A DNA stretch of 64,000 bases from Aulostomus chinensis (GCA_037954235.1 JBBMOA010000021.1:3495001-3559000), one strand, 5' to 3'; shown: positions 37,201 through 49,885, counted from the stretch's first letter. Numbers and translations are program-made. The notes: generated from the letters alone by a model not told the origin.

Positions 37201-40200
37201 TGAGTAGTTTCCAGCAGTAGTGAAGCTGCTAAAAATTGCTAAATACACATCAACGTACCGCTATCGTGTTAGCTACAGCTTAGCCAGTTAGCTTGATTTC
37301 AGTATATGTTGACCAAGTCCTTCGAACATGAGTCGTGAGTTGTTTTGTTTATTTATTTATTTTTTTAGGTTTGGTTTTGTCAGTGTTTTGCTAAAGTAGC
37401 ATTTTCAGCGCTCCACTCCCGTGTGGATGAACTGACTGAGAGGTAACGGACGTGTTTTGAAGCGCATCAAGTTTGGTCTAAGATTAGAGACACTTTCCAT
37501 GCGTAGGCCAACCCCAGACCTTCGAGGTCAAGTTCAAGCGCGTGGCGGACTACCCCGTAGACCTGTACTACCTGATGGACCTGTCCTTCTCCATGGAGGA
37601 CGACCTGCCCAACGTCAAACAGCTGGGCGCTGACCTCATGGAGGAGATGAGAAAGACCACCAACGACTTCAGAATGGGTTTGTTTCTCTCTATTTCCTTC
37701 TCACCTAAAATGTAAGTGTCATTTTTCTTTATTTCTCTAACCAGCCCAGTCCTTTTATTCCATACCGTGGGCTCACGTTCACACACACACTCTTGGGAGT
37801 TGCCTAGAACAATCATAATCTTACCATTGGCCACGGAGCTGCACCACTAGAGCGATTGGGTATTAAGTGCTTTGCTCAAGGACAACTGGTAGCTGCTGAG
37901 GGAAAAGTGGGCATTAGTTATTCGCCCTCCAGTAACAGAGTCACCCCTCCAAACTTCTTCTGAGTCATTCTCATTCACTCCCTCTGCTCAAGGCTTTGGT
38001 GGATTTGTGGACAAGACGGTGATGCCGTACATCAGCACGGCGGAGGACATGCTCAGGAACCCCTGCAAAAGGAGCGAGCCCTGGCCCTGTGCCCCCCCCT
38101 TCACCTATCACCACATCCTGAGCCTCACCACTAATGGATCCCTCTTCACTGAGCTGGTGGGGGAGCAACGCATCTCTGGCAACCTGGACTCACCCGAGGG
38201 GGGGCTGGAGGCCCTGATGCAGGCCGCTGTGTGTGAGGTAATGTGAGGATGCTCAGCAGGGAGCGGGGCTGCACGACAGAGATTGTTGTTTTGGGTGGGC
38301 GTGATGTGGAGGAAGTGGAAGCACTGCAGACAATAGATGAAGGAGGTATTTTAGAAGACTAAGCATCCTTTGGGAAACTGCACTCGTCAGATTGGGGTGT
38401 ATTTTAAACTTATGTGTATTCAAATGTTAGAGTTATGTTTTAATAACTTCAGCTTTTATATTTTAGACCTAAGGAAAGCAGGGAGGTGACTCTTTGTACA
38501 TACGTTTGCCGGAAATGTTGTTGTGGTGCTTTATTTGCTGCCCATGGAGGGTTCATTGAGCGTCTCATTTCCCAGGAGCAGATCGGCTGGAGGAACGTCA
38601 CTCGTCTGCTGGTCTTCTCCACGGACGCTGGCTTCCATGTCGCTGGGGATGGCAAACTGGGGGGCATTGTGCTTCCAAATGACGGAAAGTGCTACTTGCA
38701 CAAGAATGTGTACACCAGAGGAAATTCACAGGTGCAGAATTCAGCTTGAGTTTTGTCTTCTTGTCTTCTTATCATTGAATTAAATAAACACTCACCCTAA
38801 AACTAATTTGAGTCAGGGACGAACCCGGCAGTCGCGGCGCCACAGCTCATTTAGAACACCGGCGCTAGCGCCTCTGCTACATATCGCATTGGGTCTGAAC
38901 TTTTGGCTGAGTGTGAACAAAAGCATCACGACCCCTGGGTGAGTTTTATGGCAATGTTGCGGAACCTATGTGTAAAAGTGACCCAGCACCTTTGACAACA
39001 TCCAACAAGAGCGTCTTGCAAAGCGCATCACCACATCCATCCTTCTTGTATGTAATCACACGGTCTCTGTCAGTGCGGGAAGGTCCACAGTGCAACTCTT
39101 TTGTCATTGAGCGAAGAACAAGTTCTGGTACTTATTGTTCCTGTCAAGCACCATTAGGCACCTCTCACAGGGCAGACAGGCAGGGCTGGCGTTGGCGCTC
39201 CCCATGTAGGACATGACAAGAGTCCAGGCTGGTTTCTGAGTCATCTGATGCTGCTTTTTTTTTTTAGGGGGGAGTAGCTCTCTGCCTTAAGCAGATTCCC
39301 AGGAGCTGCAGAATTCCGGGGCCGTGTTCACCAACCGTCCGAGAATATTCTCAGAGAGCTCCACGCTTAGCCGGAAATTTTCAAGCAAGGAGCCAAAGCT
39401 TAGCAGTGATTTAGGAACTTTCTCAGAGCAACTGTGGTGAAGAAGAGGAGGAAACTTTTATCCTCCCCGGGAGCTGCACTTGACCTCATGTTCGTCGGTC
39501 AAACAAACAGAAAAAAAGCAGTGAAAATGGGCACAAGATGGACAGGTGGAGCTCAAGTTGAAGTTTATTCATCATGCTGGTCATTTTTAATACTTCAATC
39601 TGAAATGATATAAAACTAGACCAGGGGTGCCAGAACTTTTTCCCTTAATGAGCCAAAACTCCAAACCCTCGCACTAAATCGCCGTCAAATCATAACCACA
39701 CACACACACACACACACATCTGGTGGTGCAAATGCAACTTTCTAAAGGGCAACATTTGGCCCCAGGCCCTGCTTTGGGCAGCCTTGATCTATGCTGTTTT
39801 GGTTTGAGTCCTGAATTTAGGAGATATCAACCATAGAGATTCTTGGCCTCTACTTCCCTCAAAGTCAATGGCTTTTGTTTCTGTTAGTGCTCAAAGTGCT
39901 GGAAGGAATGTTGTGAGGAGTTGCAGGTGTTGTTCAGGTGACAGAAAACGGTGCCTTCATTCGAGGGAAGGCCGACGTCTCCGTGGCCGCCTCGGATGAA
40001 CGTCTCTTAAGCAGCATGGGTGATTTGGTACGGGCTTTTTTTTTTTTAATTTTGTCTTTCATGACGATGTAAATGGTTTGAATGCACGGTTGAAACCGGC
40101 AGATGCAAATCTCCTGTGCTGGATCGTTCCAGTCACCAAATATCTTAATGTTGTAATTTCATAATCTGGTGCTACCACACTGGTTTACTCAGATTTGGTT

Positions 40201-43200
40201 TACACCAAAGCTTTCCCAACTGCGTCTCCACTCTTTTGTAGTATTCTTTTGGTAGCCGTGGTCCAAGGGAGCATGAAATGTCTATCCCATGGCCCAGATA
40301 TTGCCACGCGTGCTAAATTGATTCCCGTCTGCAATCCTAGCAGTGAAATAGAGGTCCAGGCTGCTGAAGACAGAAGTCAAAGACAGTGATTTAAAGGTCA
40401 GAATCAACAGCTCAATTCCCTGGGGAAAGAAGCTGCTGACAGGCACACCCTGATGGGAAACAGTTTGAGTGTTTGTTGGGTAATCCAAACCAAACCTTTC
40501 ATCTCTTAATCTCACCGTGTTTGTTGTGTGTGGATGGCGGGGAAGGTGTGTGCCGCTTCCGTGTGCCTCTGTGTCCCTGTGTGCCTCAGCTCTGTCTTCA
40601 CCGAGTGTGTCCTGTCCAGGCTGATGAAGGGCGAGGTGGAACTTCTGGTCATTATTAATCTATTTATGTCTGAAAAGATTGTCGCCGAGGCTGGGAGTGA
40701 TAGAGCCGGATGCAGGTGTGTCTGAATGGTGCTCATTTATCCATTTGGAGCCAATTCAAGTGTCAGAAAGAGAAAATAGAATGAGAAACGGCGTGATTTG
40801 TTTGAAGAGAGTGAGAGAAGAGTGTGTTTAACTCCTGATTATATACTTTTATAAGGTCTGAGTGCTATCCCCTGACTCTCCTTTGTCAGGACTACCCTTC
40901 CGTGGCACATGTCGCTGAAATACTGAGACAGAGGAACATCCAGATCATCTTCGCAGTCACCGAAGACGTAGCGCACTTGTACAAGGTATATCAGAGGAAA
41001 TCTCTGCTCACCTTTCTATTCTTCGGCTGATAAAAGCACACTCTGGTGCGACGGAGAGCTGTCGAGTATCTCTACTGAGGAGCCACCTCTCAACCTGCAC
41101 AACTGTACCCGAGTGCATGAGAATAATTCAGCCTTTTTTCAGCTTTGTCCCCCCCCCGTTACATGTCACTTTGTCAAAGATTCTGCTGGGGAAGTGATTG
41201 TTTGTATGATAGACAGAAAACTCACCTGCTGGTCACCTGAAGCGGAGACAACTGAAGACAAGCCTTCACCATTAGGTTTCTCTTCATACAACTCTCCCAG
41301 GGCGTGCCTGGATGGAACCAGTGTGCTAGGAACTCAATATATCATCTTTTTTTGGATTTGAGTCCATTTTACCTCCATAATGATATTGTAGATGAATGAG
41401 AAGTAAACATCTAGAATTAGCCTCAAGGTGTGCGCTCTGCCCCCGTCACCCTCCAACGATGGTTGCAGGGGCTGCATCGATCGAAAATGATTTTTAAAAA
41501 CAAAATAGACAGCCTGTATTAATCTGCACTCTGATGTTTTATTCATTTAGTGAAATTGTATCAGTTTATTCACATTTTTCCTCAAATGCTGAGCAAAATA
41601 AGTCTCTACCTCCGTGGCGCTTCAGTTATGTTACTATTTATTTATTAATTTTTTTGATATTCACACAGAGGAGTTTGTTGATGTAAAATTCATGGTTGGT
41701 TTAATATAAGATTCTCAAAGACGCTGTGAAAAGAGATTTGTTTTTTTTGTTTTTGTAATTCTGAAATCGATCAGAAATGTTCCTTAAACACCAAAATCTT
41801 TTCCCTTCATCCTCGAGGAACAAACTTTAAAGTTCGGTGACAGTGACCTCGGGTTTTGACCTTTGACCGACAAAGTCTTTTCAGTTCATTCCTGACTCTC
41901 ATTGGATATTTGCCCCAAATATGGAGGAATTCTATTGATGATGAATGTTATAAATATTAATGTGAATGAGAAACGCGAAGAGACAGACAACCCGAAAACA
42001 TATCGTGCCTCTGGTCATGCTTAGTGAAGCGCGGCGCTGTGAACAGAACTCCAGCAGGACTTTGGTACCTACACCGTGCGTTCATGCATTTTTATTGACA
42101 GATACAAAAAAATAAAAATAGGAAGTCAAAAAAGAAATCCCTTTAAACATCAGAAAAGTGAAACATTTCCACTCTGGCTTCAGCCAAAGGTCAGAGTTCT
42201 CTGGAAATCTGCAAATGTGCACACAGTGAACAAGTCTCTCATTAGCACGTTCAAACATCGCGATTCATAATCGCCTGATTCATGGGTCGCGTTTGCTTGT
42301 GTCATCCCCGTTTATGCTGACGTTATTGTTTCTTTGCAGGACCTTAAAAGCATCTTCCCCAGATGTGCCGTTGGAACTCTTTCCAACAACTCCCACAACA
42401 TCCTGCAGCTAATCGTCAAGGCGTACAATGTAAGTGAGGCAGAAACGCACCTGAACCTCCTGCGTTGACGGCTGACACCGCCCGGTCTCTCCTGCAGGCT
42501 CTGACCTCTGAGATTGTCATGGAGAACAGTCAGCTACCGCGGGGCTATCACATTTCCTACACCTCCCACTGTATGGATCACAAGCTGAGGCGAGGGGACG
42601 AGGGCAGGAGCTGCTCCAACATCTCCATCGGTGATGAGGTGTGTAGCCGGCGCTCTGCGTGAGGTAAATTGTGTAAGCACTGCTGCTAGCATGTGGCCAT
42701 TCGCAGCCGCAGTGATTCTAATTATGATTACCTCATTAGTGGAGCGTCATATTTGTGCTCAAGGCAGTCTCCCCTCCCCTCTAGGTGAGCTTTACTGTAA
42801 GCATCACGGCGCCTCCTTGCGTGACTCCTCCACAAAGCTCATCCAGTGTTGTTGTTAAGCCCCAAGGCTACAGCGACGAGGTGGAGATCCTGCTGAGCCC
42901 TGTATGTGACTGCTCATGTCAAAAGGACTTGCACCTACACGGTCCTTCATGTAGCCATGGAAACGGCACTCTAGAGTGCGGCGAATGCAGGTAAGTGAAG
43001 TAGCTTGGTGGTATAAATCCTTATACGTGGTATGAAGTTCAGGTTGCTCGGGAGGGAGTTGAGCGTTTGTCTGTGCGCTGCAGGTGTAAGGAAGGAAGAG
43101 CGGGAAGGTGGTGTGAGTGTGATCAAGCAGAGTCGGGTGAGGGAGTTGACTCATACCTCTGCCGCCGAGAAAATACATCTGACGTGTGCAGCGGCCGCGG

Positions 43201-45444
43201 AGAGTGCGTCTGTGGGAGGTGCGTTTGTCAGAAGAGCAGCAAAAAGCCCAGTCATTCCTACTACGGGCGCTTCTGTGAGTGCAGCGACTTCAGCTGCGAT
43301 CAGTACCGAGGCCTGCAGTGTGGAGGTACCATCAGAACGGTTATCTATCCCACGCTCCAAGAGGCAGACGTGTTTACCTCTCTGTTTCCCTTCCCAGGGC
43401 GGGGCAGGTGTGTCTGCGGGGTGTGTGAGTGTCTCCCAGGATTCAGCGGCCGAGCATGCGAGTGCCCTCTGGGTGTGGACGCGTGTCTGGCTCAGAGCGG
43501 ACAGGTGTGTGCAGGTCGAGGGGTCTGCCTGTGCGGTTCGTGCAGCTGCAGCGACAAACGGTTCCAAGGCCCAACTTGCGAGCTGTGCCCTTCCTGTCCC
43601 AGTGCCTGCACCCTGCACAGGTACCGTGACCTTTCTGAGGCAATTTAAGTGGAAATTCAAATGGACTGTGTGATTTTTCTGGGTTCACACTTTTCTACAA
43701 AAGCTGACATTTAGCTTTCAACCAGTTACAGCACAGGTGAAGGTAATGGTCGCCAGGTGAACATAAAATATGCATGTGTCCACTCATAAGAGCTGAAACA
43801 GGCAGTTTGTTTTTACCTCCTTGTGACACGTCTGCGGGGCCAGGGGCAGGTTTGGGTTCCATTACTGTAAAGTTGCTGTCTCAGGAACACCTCGAGGGAA
43901 CGTAGTCCAGTATGGAACCAACCTCCACTGGGACGAAGGTGCGGTAATCATGAATGCAATATCTGAGGAATACTTTTGAGTTTTTTGTTTGCTTTTGGGT
44001 TTGTTTGTTTTTGTTTTGTTTTTGTTTGTTTTTTTCAAATTAAGCGTCAGTGATTTTAGAGGTCAAAGGTCAAAGTCACTGTTGTCTAACAACTGGAAGG
44101 AAATTTCTTTTGATTTGGACTGATGGAAGTGCTATGCTTGATGATGCTGGAGTTGTGATCGCTGCGGCCCACAGGGAGTGCGTCTTGTGCCGGGCCTTCT
44201 CCCCGGCTTTGAGTCCAAGGTCGTGTGAGGCCACCTGTGCGAAGCTGAACCTGACCCTGACGCTGGTGGAGCAAGCTGGAGTTTTGGAGATGGTACCCCC
44301 CTCCCCGGGTCTCCACAGGTGCATGGAAGTGGACCCGGACGGGTGCAGAGTTAATTTCCTGCTGAGGACGGGACAGACGGACGCCTCGGCACACGCTCAC
44401 ATAGCTCTACGCAGAGGTAAGTGACTTTCACTGCTGAACCGACGCAGATCGGAAACAACCGCAGGAATCAGGGCGACGGTGGCCCCATGATGGAAATCAG
44501 CCTCCAGTTAGACACACAAATCTAAATGGACGTAATTATTGAAATTATACTTAAAGCTGTGCAAATTCTCTTCATTTACTGTCGCATTTTGAATTTTCTG
44601 TGATAGGTTTTATAATTATTGTTGATCCTGTGTCATCACTTGGACTCGGTTGGTGCCGACTCTCAGCGCTGTCATTAGACTGGGCAGCTGCAGGGGATCC
44701 TAATAAACTTAAAGACTAAATCTTCACGGTGAACAATGAACATCTCAAAATGCTGGCTCTTGATGTTGTTGCGATCGAGGGAGAAACATTGCGACGTCAC
44801 CATCAGATACGATGCAAGACGACTGAACCAGAGGTCCATGTGTGTCAAGGTGCGTCTGCCATACAGAATTTGACAGGAAAGAAACGGACAGTACAGTAGG
44901 TCACTGAAATAGTGCCCGTGCGTCAGTACCATGTCACAAGAGGAAGTACTGAGAGTGAACTCAGTGTATCTGATCATGATGTAATCAGGTCCAGCTGAGA
45001 CCAGGAGCAGGGAACTCCAGGTGCGCTCTCACCTATTTTACCTCCTGCTAGATTCACCAACCGTCTCTTTCTAATAAGTGGTTTTCATCCGTCTCTCTAG
45101 AATGCCCATCGGGTCCGAATGTGATCCTGATTACTGCAGTGCTATCAGCTTCTGTTGTGGTACTGGGCGTGGCTCTGCTGCTGCTATGGAAACTGCTCAC
45201 CAGCATCCATGACCGCAGGGAGTTTGCCCGCTTCCAGGGAGAGCTGAAGCAAAGACGCTGGCATAGGGTGAGAAGCTGTGCTGTCAGTCAGGGGCGGGTC
45301 CGCAGATACCAGAGCTGAAGAGCAGTGTGTCTGGATGTGAGTGTTGTTGGAATGATGCTTGTTTCCTCTCTGCTGCAGAGGGACAACCCCATCTACAAGA
45401 GCGCCGTCACCACCGTTGTCAACCCAAAATATAAAGGACAGTAA
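34203..45444 (+). CDS. itgb1-like: Integrin beta-1-like subunit, fifteen coding exons
   Basis: Coding exons: 34203-34266, 35138-35229, 35652-35868, 37507-37677, 37993-38237, 38576-38731, 40890-40985, 42340-42429, 42498-42638, 42785-42990, 43084-43325, 43398-43620, 44175-44416, 45101-45267, 45379-45444. All junctions are GT-AG and in phase, giving 805 aa (human beta-1 is 798). In order: signal peptide; Cys-rich PSI domain from about 24; hybrid domain; beta-I domain from about 139 with the MIDAS motif DLSFS (Asp149, Ser151, Ser153), adjacent MEDD, and NLDSPEGG; Cys-rich I-EGF repeats; membrane-proximal tail; one transmembrane helix at about 736-758; cytoplasmic WKLL..IHDRREF and the talin/kindlin sites NPIY (787-790) and NPKY (799-802). 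The C-terminus NPIYKSAVTTVVNPKYKGQ nearly equals that of beta-1, unlike beta-2, -3 or -7. It would pair with alpha subunits as a matrix adhesion receptor. Fish have several beta-1 copies; which one this is cannot be settled here. The acceptor at 35,652 has a weak pyrimidine tract but is the one that keeps phase and alignment. Confidence 0.93.
34680..35050. repeat. Dispersed DR1-bearing repeat, third copy (in integrin intron)
   Basis: Contains TGACCTTTGACCACCGAAAT (DR1 core 34,738-34,749), then CATCCTTGAGTTTGAGTTGA, a block CACGTTTGTGCCAAATTCCA and AAGGCGTTCC. A partly duplicated second block (TTCATCCTGGATTCCAAATG onward) follows, so this copy may itself be tandem. Non-coding. Confidence 0.55.
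37745..37955 (-). mobile_element. SINE-like fragment in an integrin intron
   Basis: On the - strand, CAGTTGTCCTTGAGCAAAGC and ACTTAATACCCAATCGCTC match the body of the tRNA-derived element near 56,400-56,555. The tRNA-like head is not clear. It sits between the two exons that encode the beta-I domain. Confidence 0.4.
39624..39785. mobile_element. Possible short hAT-type MITE
   Basis: The left end CAGGGGTGCCAGAACTTTTT and the right end CTGCTTTGGGCAGCCTTG are imperfect inverted repeats of the CAGGGGTG kind found on hAT/Charlie elements. A (CA)n run lies inside. No matching 8-bp flanks are seen, so this is tentative. Confidence 0.3.
41810..41945. repeat. Dispersed DR1-bearing repeat, fourth copy (in integrin intron)
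   Basis: Contains GGTGACAGTGACCTCGG, TGACCTTTGACC (41,857-41,868) and CTTTTCAGTTCATTCCTGAC, in the same order as the other copies. Non-coding. Confidence 0.55.
43850..44100. repeat. Dispersed DR1-bearing repeat, fifth copy (in integrin intron)
   Basis: Opposite in orientation to the copies at 34,740 and 41,860. It carries GTCTCAGGAACACCTCGAGG, CCTCCACTGGGACGAAGG and a perfect AGGTCAAAGGTCA at 44,060-44,072 followed by AAGTCACTGT. A T/G-rich run (about 43,980-44,036) interrupts it. Confidence 0.6.
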
Positions 45445-46200
45445 CAACAGCCAAACAGGTTCCCTGCTGTGAAGCGCAGAGAAACAACATCTGAACTGTT
45501 CTCAGCAGTTGTTCCAACCTGTTTGGTGGGAAAGGGGGGGTGGGGGGTGGGGGGGGGGCTAACTGATGTCTGACTTAACCTCCTTTGATATGAAACTTCT
45601 GACTATCACTCTCCAAACCTGCCACACACATTCAAACAACCCACTTGCTTCAATGAAGGCAGGTTGTCTGTAGGATACAAGCAACATTAGCGTCCTCTTT
45701 ACGGAAAGCTGCTTACCTTCTGTACAGTGTTCCACACAAACAAAAGCTCTGGTTGCTGCTGACGTTTGGCTCTGAAAGCAAGAGATCCTGCACTGGAATG
45801 CAAGTGGCATCAGCGAGTCTTTACAAAAGGTCTCCACTGCCCTCTAGATGAGGAAAGAGGAAAGTGTCGTTTGGCTGGAAGTGATGAGGCACTTTCAAAC
45901 TCGTACAGTCACACAAGATGCCATTTTTCACACCATGAAACCCCAGACGGGTGGTGCTTATGTATTCCAGCAGCAGCACGCACCTGTGAGGTCATCAAGT
46001 AGAGGAGCTTGGCGGTACTGTATAGCGTGTCAGAAGAGCCAGCCACTTTGGGTGCTGGCAGACAATTGGAATCAAATCTGAGAGGATATTAGGATTTTTT
46101 ATTGGTTTTTGTTTTTTTTGTTTTTTTGCTGCTGCCTACAGATGGCTGCTGATGACCTTGCCGGAAGAGCAGAATAAAGCAATATTAATCATCGGCCTCC
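45445..46200 (+). other. Integrin 3' untranslated region
   Basis: Follows the TAA at 45,442-45,444. A G-rich stretch lies early in it and an AATAAA at 46,173-46,178 is a candidate polyadenylation signal. The true 3' end is not verifiable from sequence alone. Confidence 0.45.
45526..45559 (+). repeat. G-quadruplex-prone G-rich tract in integrin 3' UTR
   Basis: Runs GGTGGG, AAAGGGGGGG, TGGGGGG and TGGGGGGGGGG follow within about 34 bases on the sense strand, which satisfies a four-run quadruplex pattern with very short loops. It would be present in the transcript. Confidence 0.7.
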
Positions 46201-47800
46201 TCCAATCCGAGAGTCCCTTGGCAGGCTTGCGTGCAGCCTCAACAGCCAGTGGGAGGTGGTGGTGGTGGAGCATCAGAGAAAATGACTCCATATGCTTCCA
46301 CTACACAGCATTCCCTTTCATCCAGCGCTGATCAGAACACAAATGTGACCCACAAATATGACGGCGTCAGAGGAGGCAGCCGAGGCGTGTGAAGGGGGGT
46401 GACCGGCACTGGAGACGGTTACGTAACAGATACTGCCGGCGTGGGGGGGCTCACTATTAGACTGTAACTAAAAGTACATTCCTCCTCAACTGCAAGTTTT
46501 TACTCCCCTTCATCTCTGACTCCGCAACTCTTGAGAGTTATTCAACAGTTTCTGCAGCTTCTACTTTACAAATGAAGCTTAAAAATAACTTGAAGTATGA
46601 AACAGCGTTTTGTTGTCAATGTGTCTGTGCAACGCTCGACTTTATGAATGAAGTAGCCGATTAACGGAAAGTTAAGCAAACTCTCAGCAAATTATTCCTA
46701 CTTCCAACTTCTCAAATGTGAGTATGAACTGCATTCAGACATTTGACATCAGTTGGTCTGTTGGACCACATCGGTGTCACTTCATAATGATGTCAGAACT
46801 TAAAAGAAAAAAAAACAACAACCAAACAATAATTCGAGTGATGATTAAAATAATAATCTGATTAATCCATCAATACTTGCCGGTAACAGATGAATCAAAA
46901 CAGTAAACTTAAGCTCCTGCTCAATCTACTCAAACACTAAAATCCTGTATTTACATGAATATCTCATCAATAATCAAGTGCAGCACTCAGAGGAATGTTG
47001 TCCTGCATTGAGTACTTTCCCTTTCAATACTTTTAAGTGGATTTTTTTTTAAATTGTAAAAGGATAGGAAAGTTATTTAGAGGACAATTACTTATTAGCC
47101 TCATTTTTGTGCTTGTATACGTGTATAAGTGTTGCCTATTGTTTTTCATTATTTAGCTACATGTAGGCTACACATACAAATAATTCCATTTAAGTCCAAA
47201 CATCTCTAAGGATAAATATGTAAGAGGCACAAATATGGTGATATAATCTCCATTTATCCTGGAGAGACAAAGTTTTTGGGAAACATGCTTATCGTCCATC
47301 ACTGTGGTGCCAGAAAACAAGATGGAGACTATTTTGTCCAGTGTTTGTGTCACAGAGCCCCAGAACCGCCGTTGCGCGCTCATGACTGATAGTTAGCTTA
47401 GCTGCCATGAACGCTGGTAGCCAAGAAAGCCTCGGGTGGTGCGCCGCAGCTGGAGTGACGCTCCGACATCTCTGAATTTTTCTCAACGTCTTTTTCATGC
47501 GGAATCGTGAGGCTCAATCAACATTGTACCAACGTAGCTGAGGAGTGTTGGGGACTTCCTCTGATGCTAGTGTTCATTGTAGCTGAGCTAAGGAGCAGTT
47601 AGCCGTCCAGTGGGAGTCAACCAGAGATTCGCGCTTGAGTCAGGACTAGTCTATCGATGTCGCTTCTCTTGCCATTGTTACTGAATATGTTCTGGACCTG
47701 GTGAGGGTCTTAGCTCCCGCTGTGTCTGCCATTAGCTTTCCATGTGTATGCTAAAGAAACACAGGTTGACACAGGCAGGTTGAAGCAGGTTTTCTTTTTC
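46201..47800. other. Intergenic sequence, no gene seen
   Basis: No recognised exon or repeat boundary. The frames on both strands are short and without family resemblance. Confidence 0.4.
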
Positions 47801-47858
47801 TTTTTAGATTTCTGTCTTTGATCTCAGTCAGAATGACAAAACTGAGATTAAATCCGAG

Positions 47859-48735
47859 ATGACTGGTTGGATGAGGGACCTGGGACCTGATCCTACTGGT
47901 CATCTCGCCCAAACACGAAAAAAGAAGATGTCCCATCCTGAAGGAAACCAAGGGCAGAACAGCCACTCTGTTACCGCTCTGCTTGGACGGAGATATTACC
48001 ACACGTTTATTTCACCATCAGAAATGCAGACTGTGAGAAGGAGAAGCGCTCGACTGCTGGAAATGGGGTACTACGGACCAGATGGACTGCCAACTATCAG
48101 CTACAAGGAAACGCCACTGAGACGAAGGAAGAAAAAGAAGGTCCGTCCCACCCGTGTGCTTGGTGACGTTGGTCCCTTCAGCGGCCCTGAAGAAACCACC
48201 GCTGTGAGCACTGAGCCCGAGACCCTGACCCCCCCAACGGAGGCCGGCTGGCAGAAGAGAAAGACCTCCATGCTGTGGAGGCACCCTGGCTTTGTGTCCT
48301 GTGTTGTGTTATTCTTGATGCTCCTGAACACAAGATTAATGCACACCGTGTGCCACAAGACCATCGACATGGAGCAACTGGAGCTGCAGCAGCAACTGAT
48401 GTCAGTTGCACACAAGCTGGGGCAGTACATGCCCTACGCCGTCTGCCTGCCACACACACACACTGCTTCAGAGTCCCTGGGTGCCAACGTGGCACCGTGT
48501 AGTCCCTCCCCGAATTGCCAGGGAACCAATCCTGGGATTAAACCTCCCCAAGATAGTTTTAATCCAGACACAGGTGATACGGAGACGTAAAGGACGACTG
48601 CAGGGTGCCCCCTGGGACTGGGACCCGGTCTCCTGGTCATCTCCCCGGCCTGAGCGGTCACCAAACCCGTGTGACACTGGGCCACATCAGTCAAAGTCAG
48701 TCCATGGATGGCACCATCACAAAGGCACCTGAGAG
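47859..48735 (+). pseudogene. Broken SUN-domain gene copy
   Basis: The first part (ORF 47,859-48,590; conserved ATG at 48,024) parallels the intact SUN gene at 53 kb: RRSARL..MGYY.PDGLP, a K/R-rich stretch, VGPFSGPEE, a hydrophobic segment and GQYMP. At about 48,500-48,525 the frame shifts and the ORF ends at 48,590. The homologous DNA continues in other frames (EPILGL, then LQG) to GGCACCATCACAAAGGCACC near 48,728, where similarity to the intact copy stops. So the SUN fold is lost: its first half is frameshifted and its second half absent. The remaining ORF could still yield a membrane protein without a SUN domain, but decay is the simpler reading. An AATAAA lies at 48,874. Confidence 0.75.
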
Positions 48736-48739
48736 GAAC

Positions 48740-49380
48740 CTCGCCTGTTCAGACCTGCTGACCTCTTCTATTATTACTTTAATACCTATTTTGACAGACT
48801 GCCATTGCTGTGCGGCGCGCCGCAGGTCGACGATGTCAGTTTGTTGCCATGTTGCATTAAAGAAGAAGAAAAAAATAAAGTGATCTGTTTATTGTATGGT
48901 TTGTGTTGGTTTGAGAGAAATGCAGTGCTAAAAGTCACTGGAATGTCAGTATTCTTTTCATCCCCGCCACTTGGTTCAGTTGGTTTTGACAGTGATTGAC
49001 ACGGCGTATCCCTTTGGTGTATGTGACACAAATGACGTTAAAGTGTTTATCAGTTATGCCTGAGCACCCTGTAAATGTCTGCATCTTCATGTGTAACACA
49101 CAAGGAACAGTGTGAGAGTGGTGGTGGGCGGGGACCAGTGAGCTCATTCTCCCAGGCTCTCCACAGGTGATTGGTGGCAGTCGCCCTCCAATCACAGTCC
49201 GCCTGTAAAGTGGCTTGGTGGTCAGTTTGGATGTTTGTTTGACGAAGTGACCCTCATCCAACTGAGGAAGTTTACCCCGAGAAACCCTCCCTGTCTGTCG
49301 TTTCCCTCCTCCCCTCCTGTCCCTGGCGTCGTCTCTCTGTCAGCTACGCCTTCGTAACCGAACCGTAAATTCAATCAAAT
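48740..49380. other. Spacer and probable promoter region
   Basis: No recognised exon. The 3' end (about 49,270-49,380) is C/T-rich and leads into the putative first exon below. Confidence 0.35.
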
Positions 49381-49437
49381 ATGCCTGTGAGGCGCCCCGA
49401 AGGGAAGCTAACTGCCGTTAGCACCGAGCTAGCATGA
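49381..49437 (+). promoter_or_regulatory. Possible upstream ORF overlapping a candidate start
   Basis: An 18-codon ORF (MPVRRPEGKLTAV...) ends in TGA at 49,435-49,437, overlapping the ATG at 49,434 in the ATGA arrangement. If this region is a real leader, it could limit initiation at the second ATG or allow reinitiation there. Confidence 0.3.
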
Positions 49438-49854
49438 CAACCAGGAGAAGAGCTGCCATCATCATCATCCTCGTCCTCCTCCTCCTCCCCTTTGGCTTTT
49501 CCAGCAGCAGGTAAGTTGCAACCGCGAGCTTGGGGGGTCAGTTCTTGTCGTGTTATCCGCGTTGGCATCAAACCAGGCTGATGTGTTTTTTGGGATAAGT
49601 TAGTTGCGAGTTTGTATCAAACTGTTTGGGGAGTCTGTCCACAAACTGTTAGCTTGTTGGTAAATGGCGCAGGGTCAGAGCTAGGCTAGCATTAGCAGCT
49701 AGTGTCGGTGTGGAAGCAGCTGTGTTGGACCTGGTGGCTCTAGGCGGATTCGAAACGGGCTGCTGGGTAATGGGATTTGCAGAGACGCAGCCTTGTCCTC
49801 TACACAACAGCATTTATGACACAGCTCTTTTTCTGTCGTGTCCTCCTCCTCCAG

Positions 49855-49885
<31 letters not shown>

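Noticed and set aside
43032..43673. 213-codon + frame and a 169-codon - frame in the integrin I-EGF region
   Set aside because: Out-of-frame shadows of the Cys-rich integrin exons at 43,084-43,325 and 43,398-43,620.
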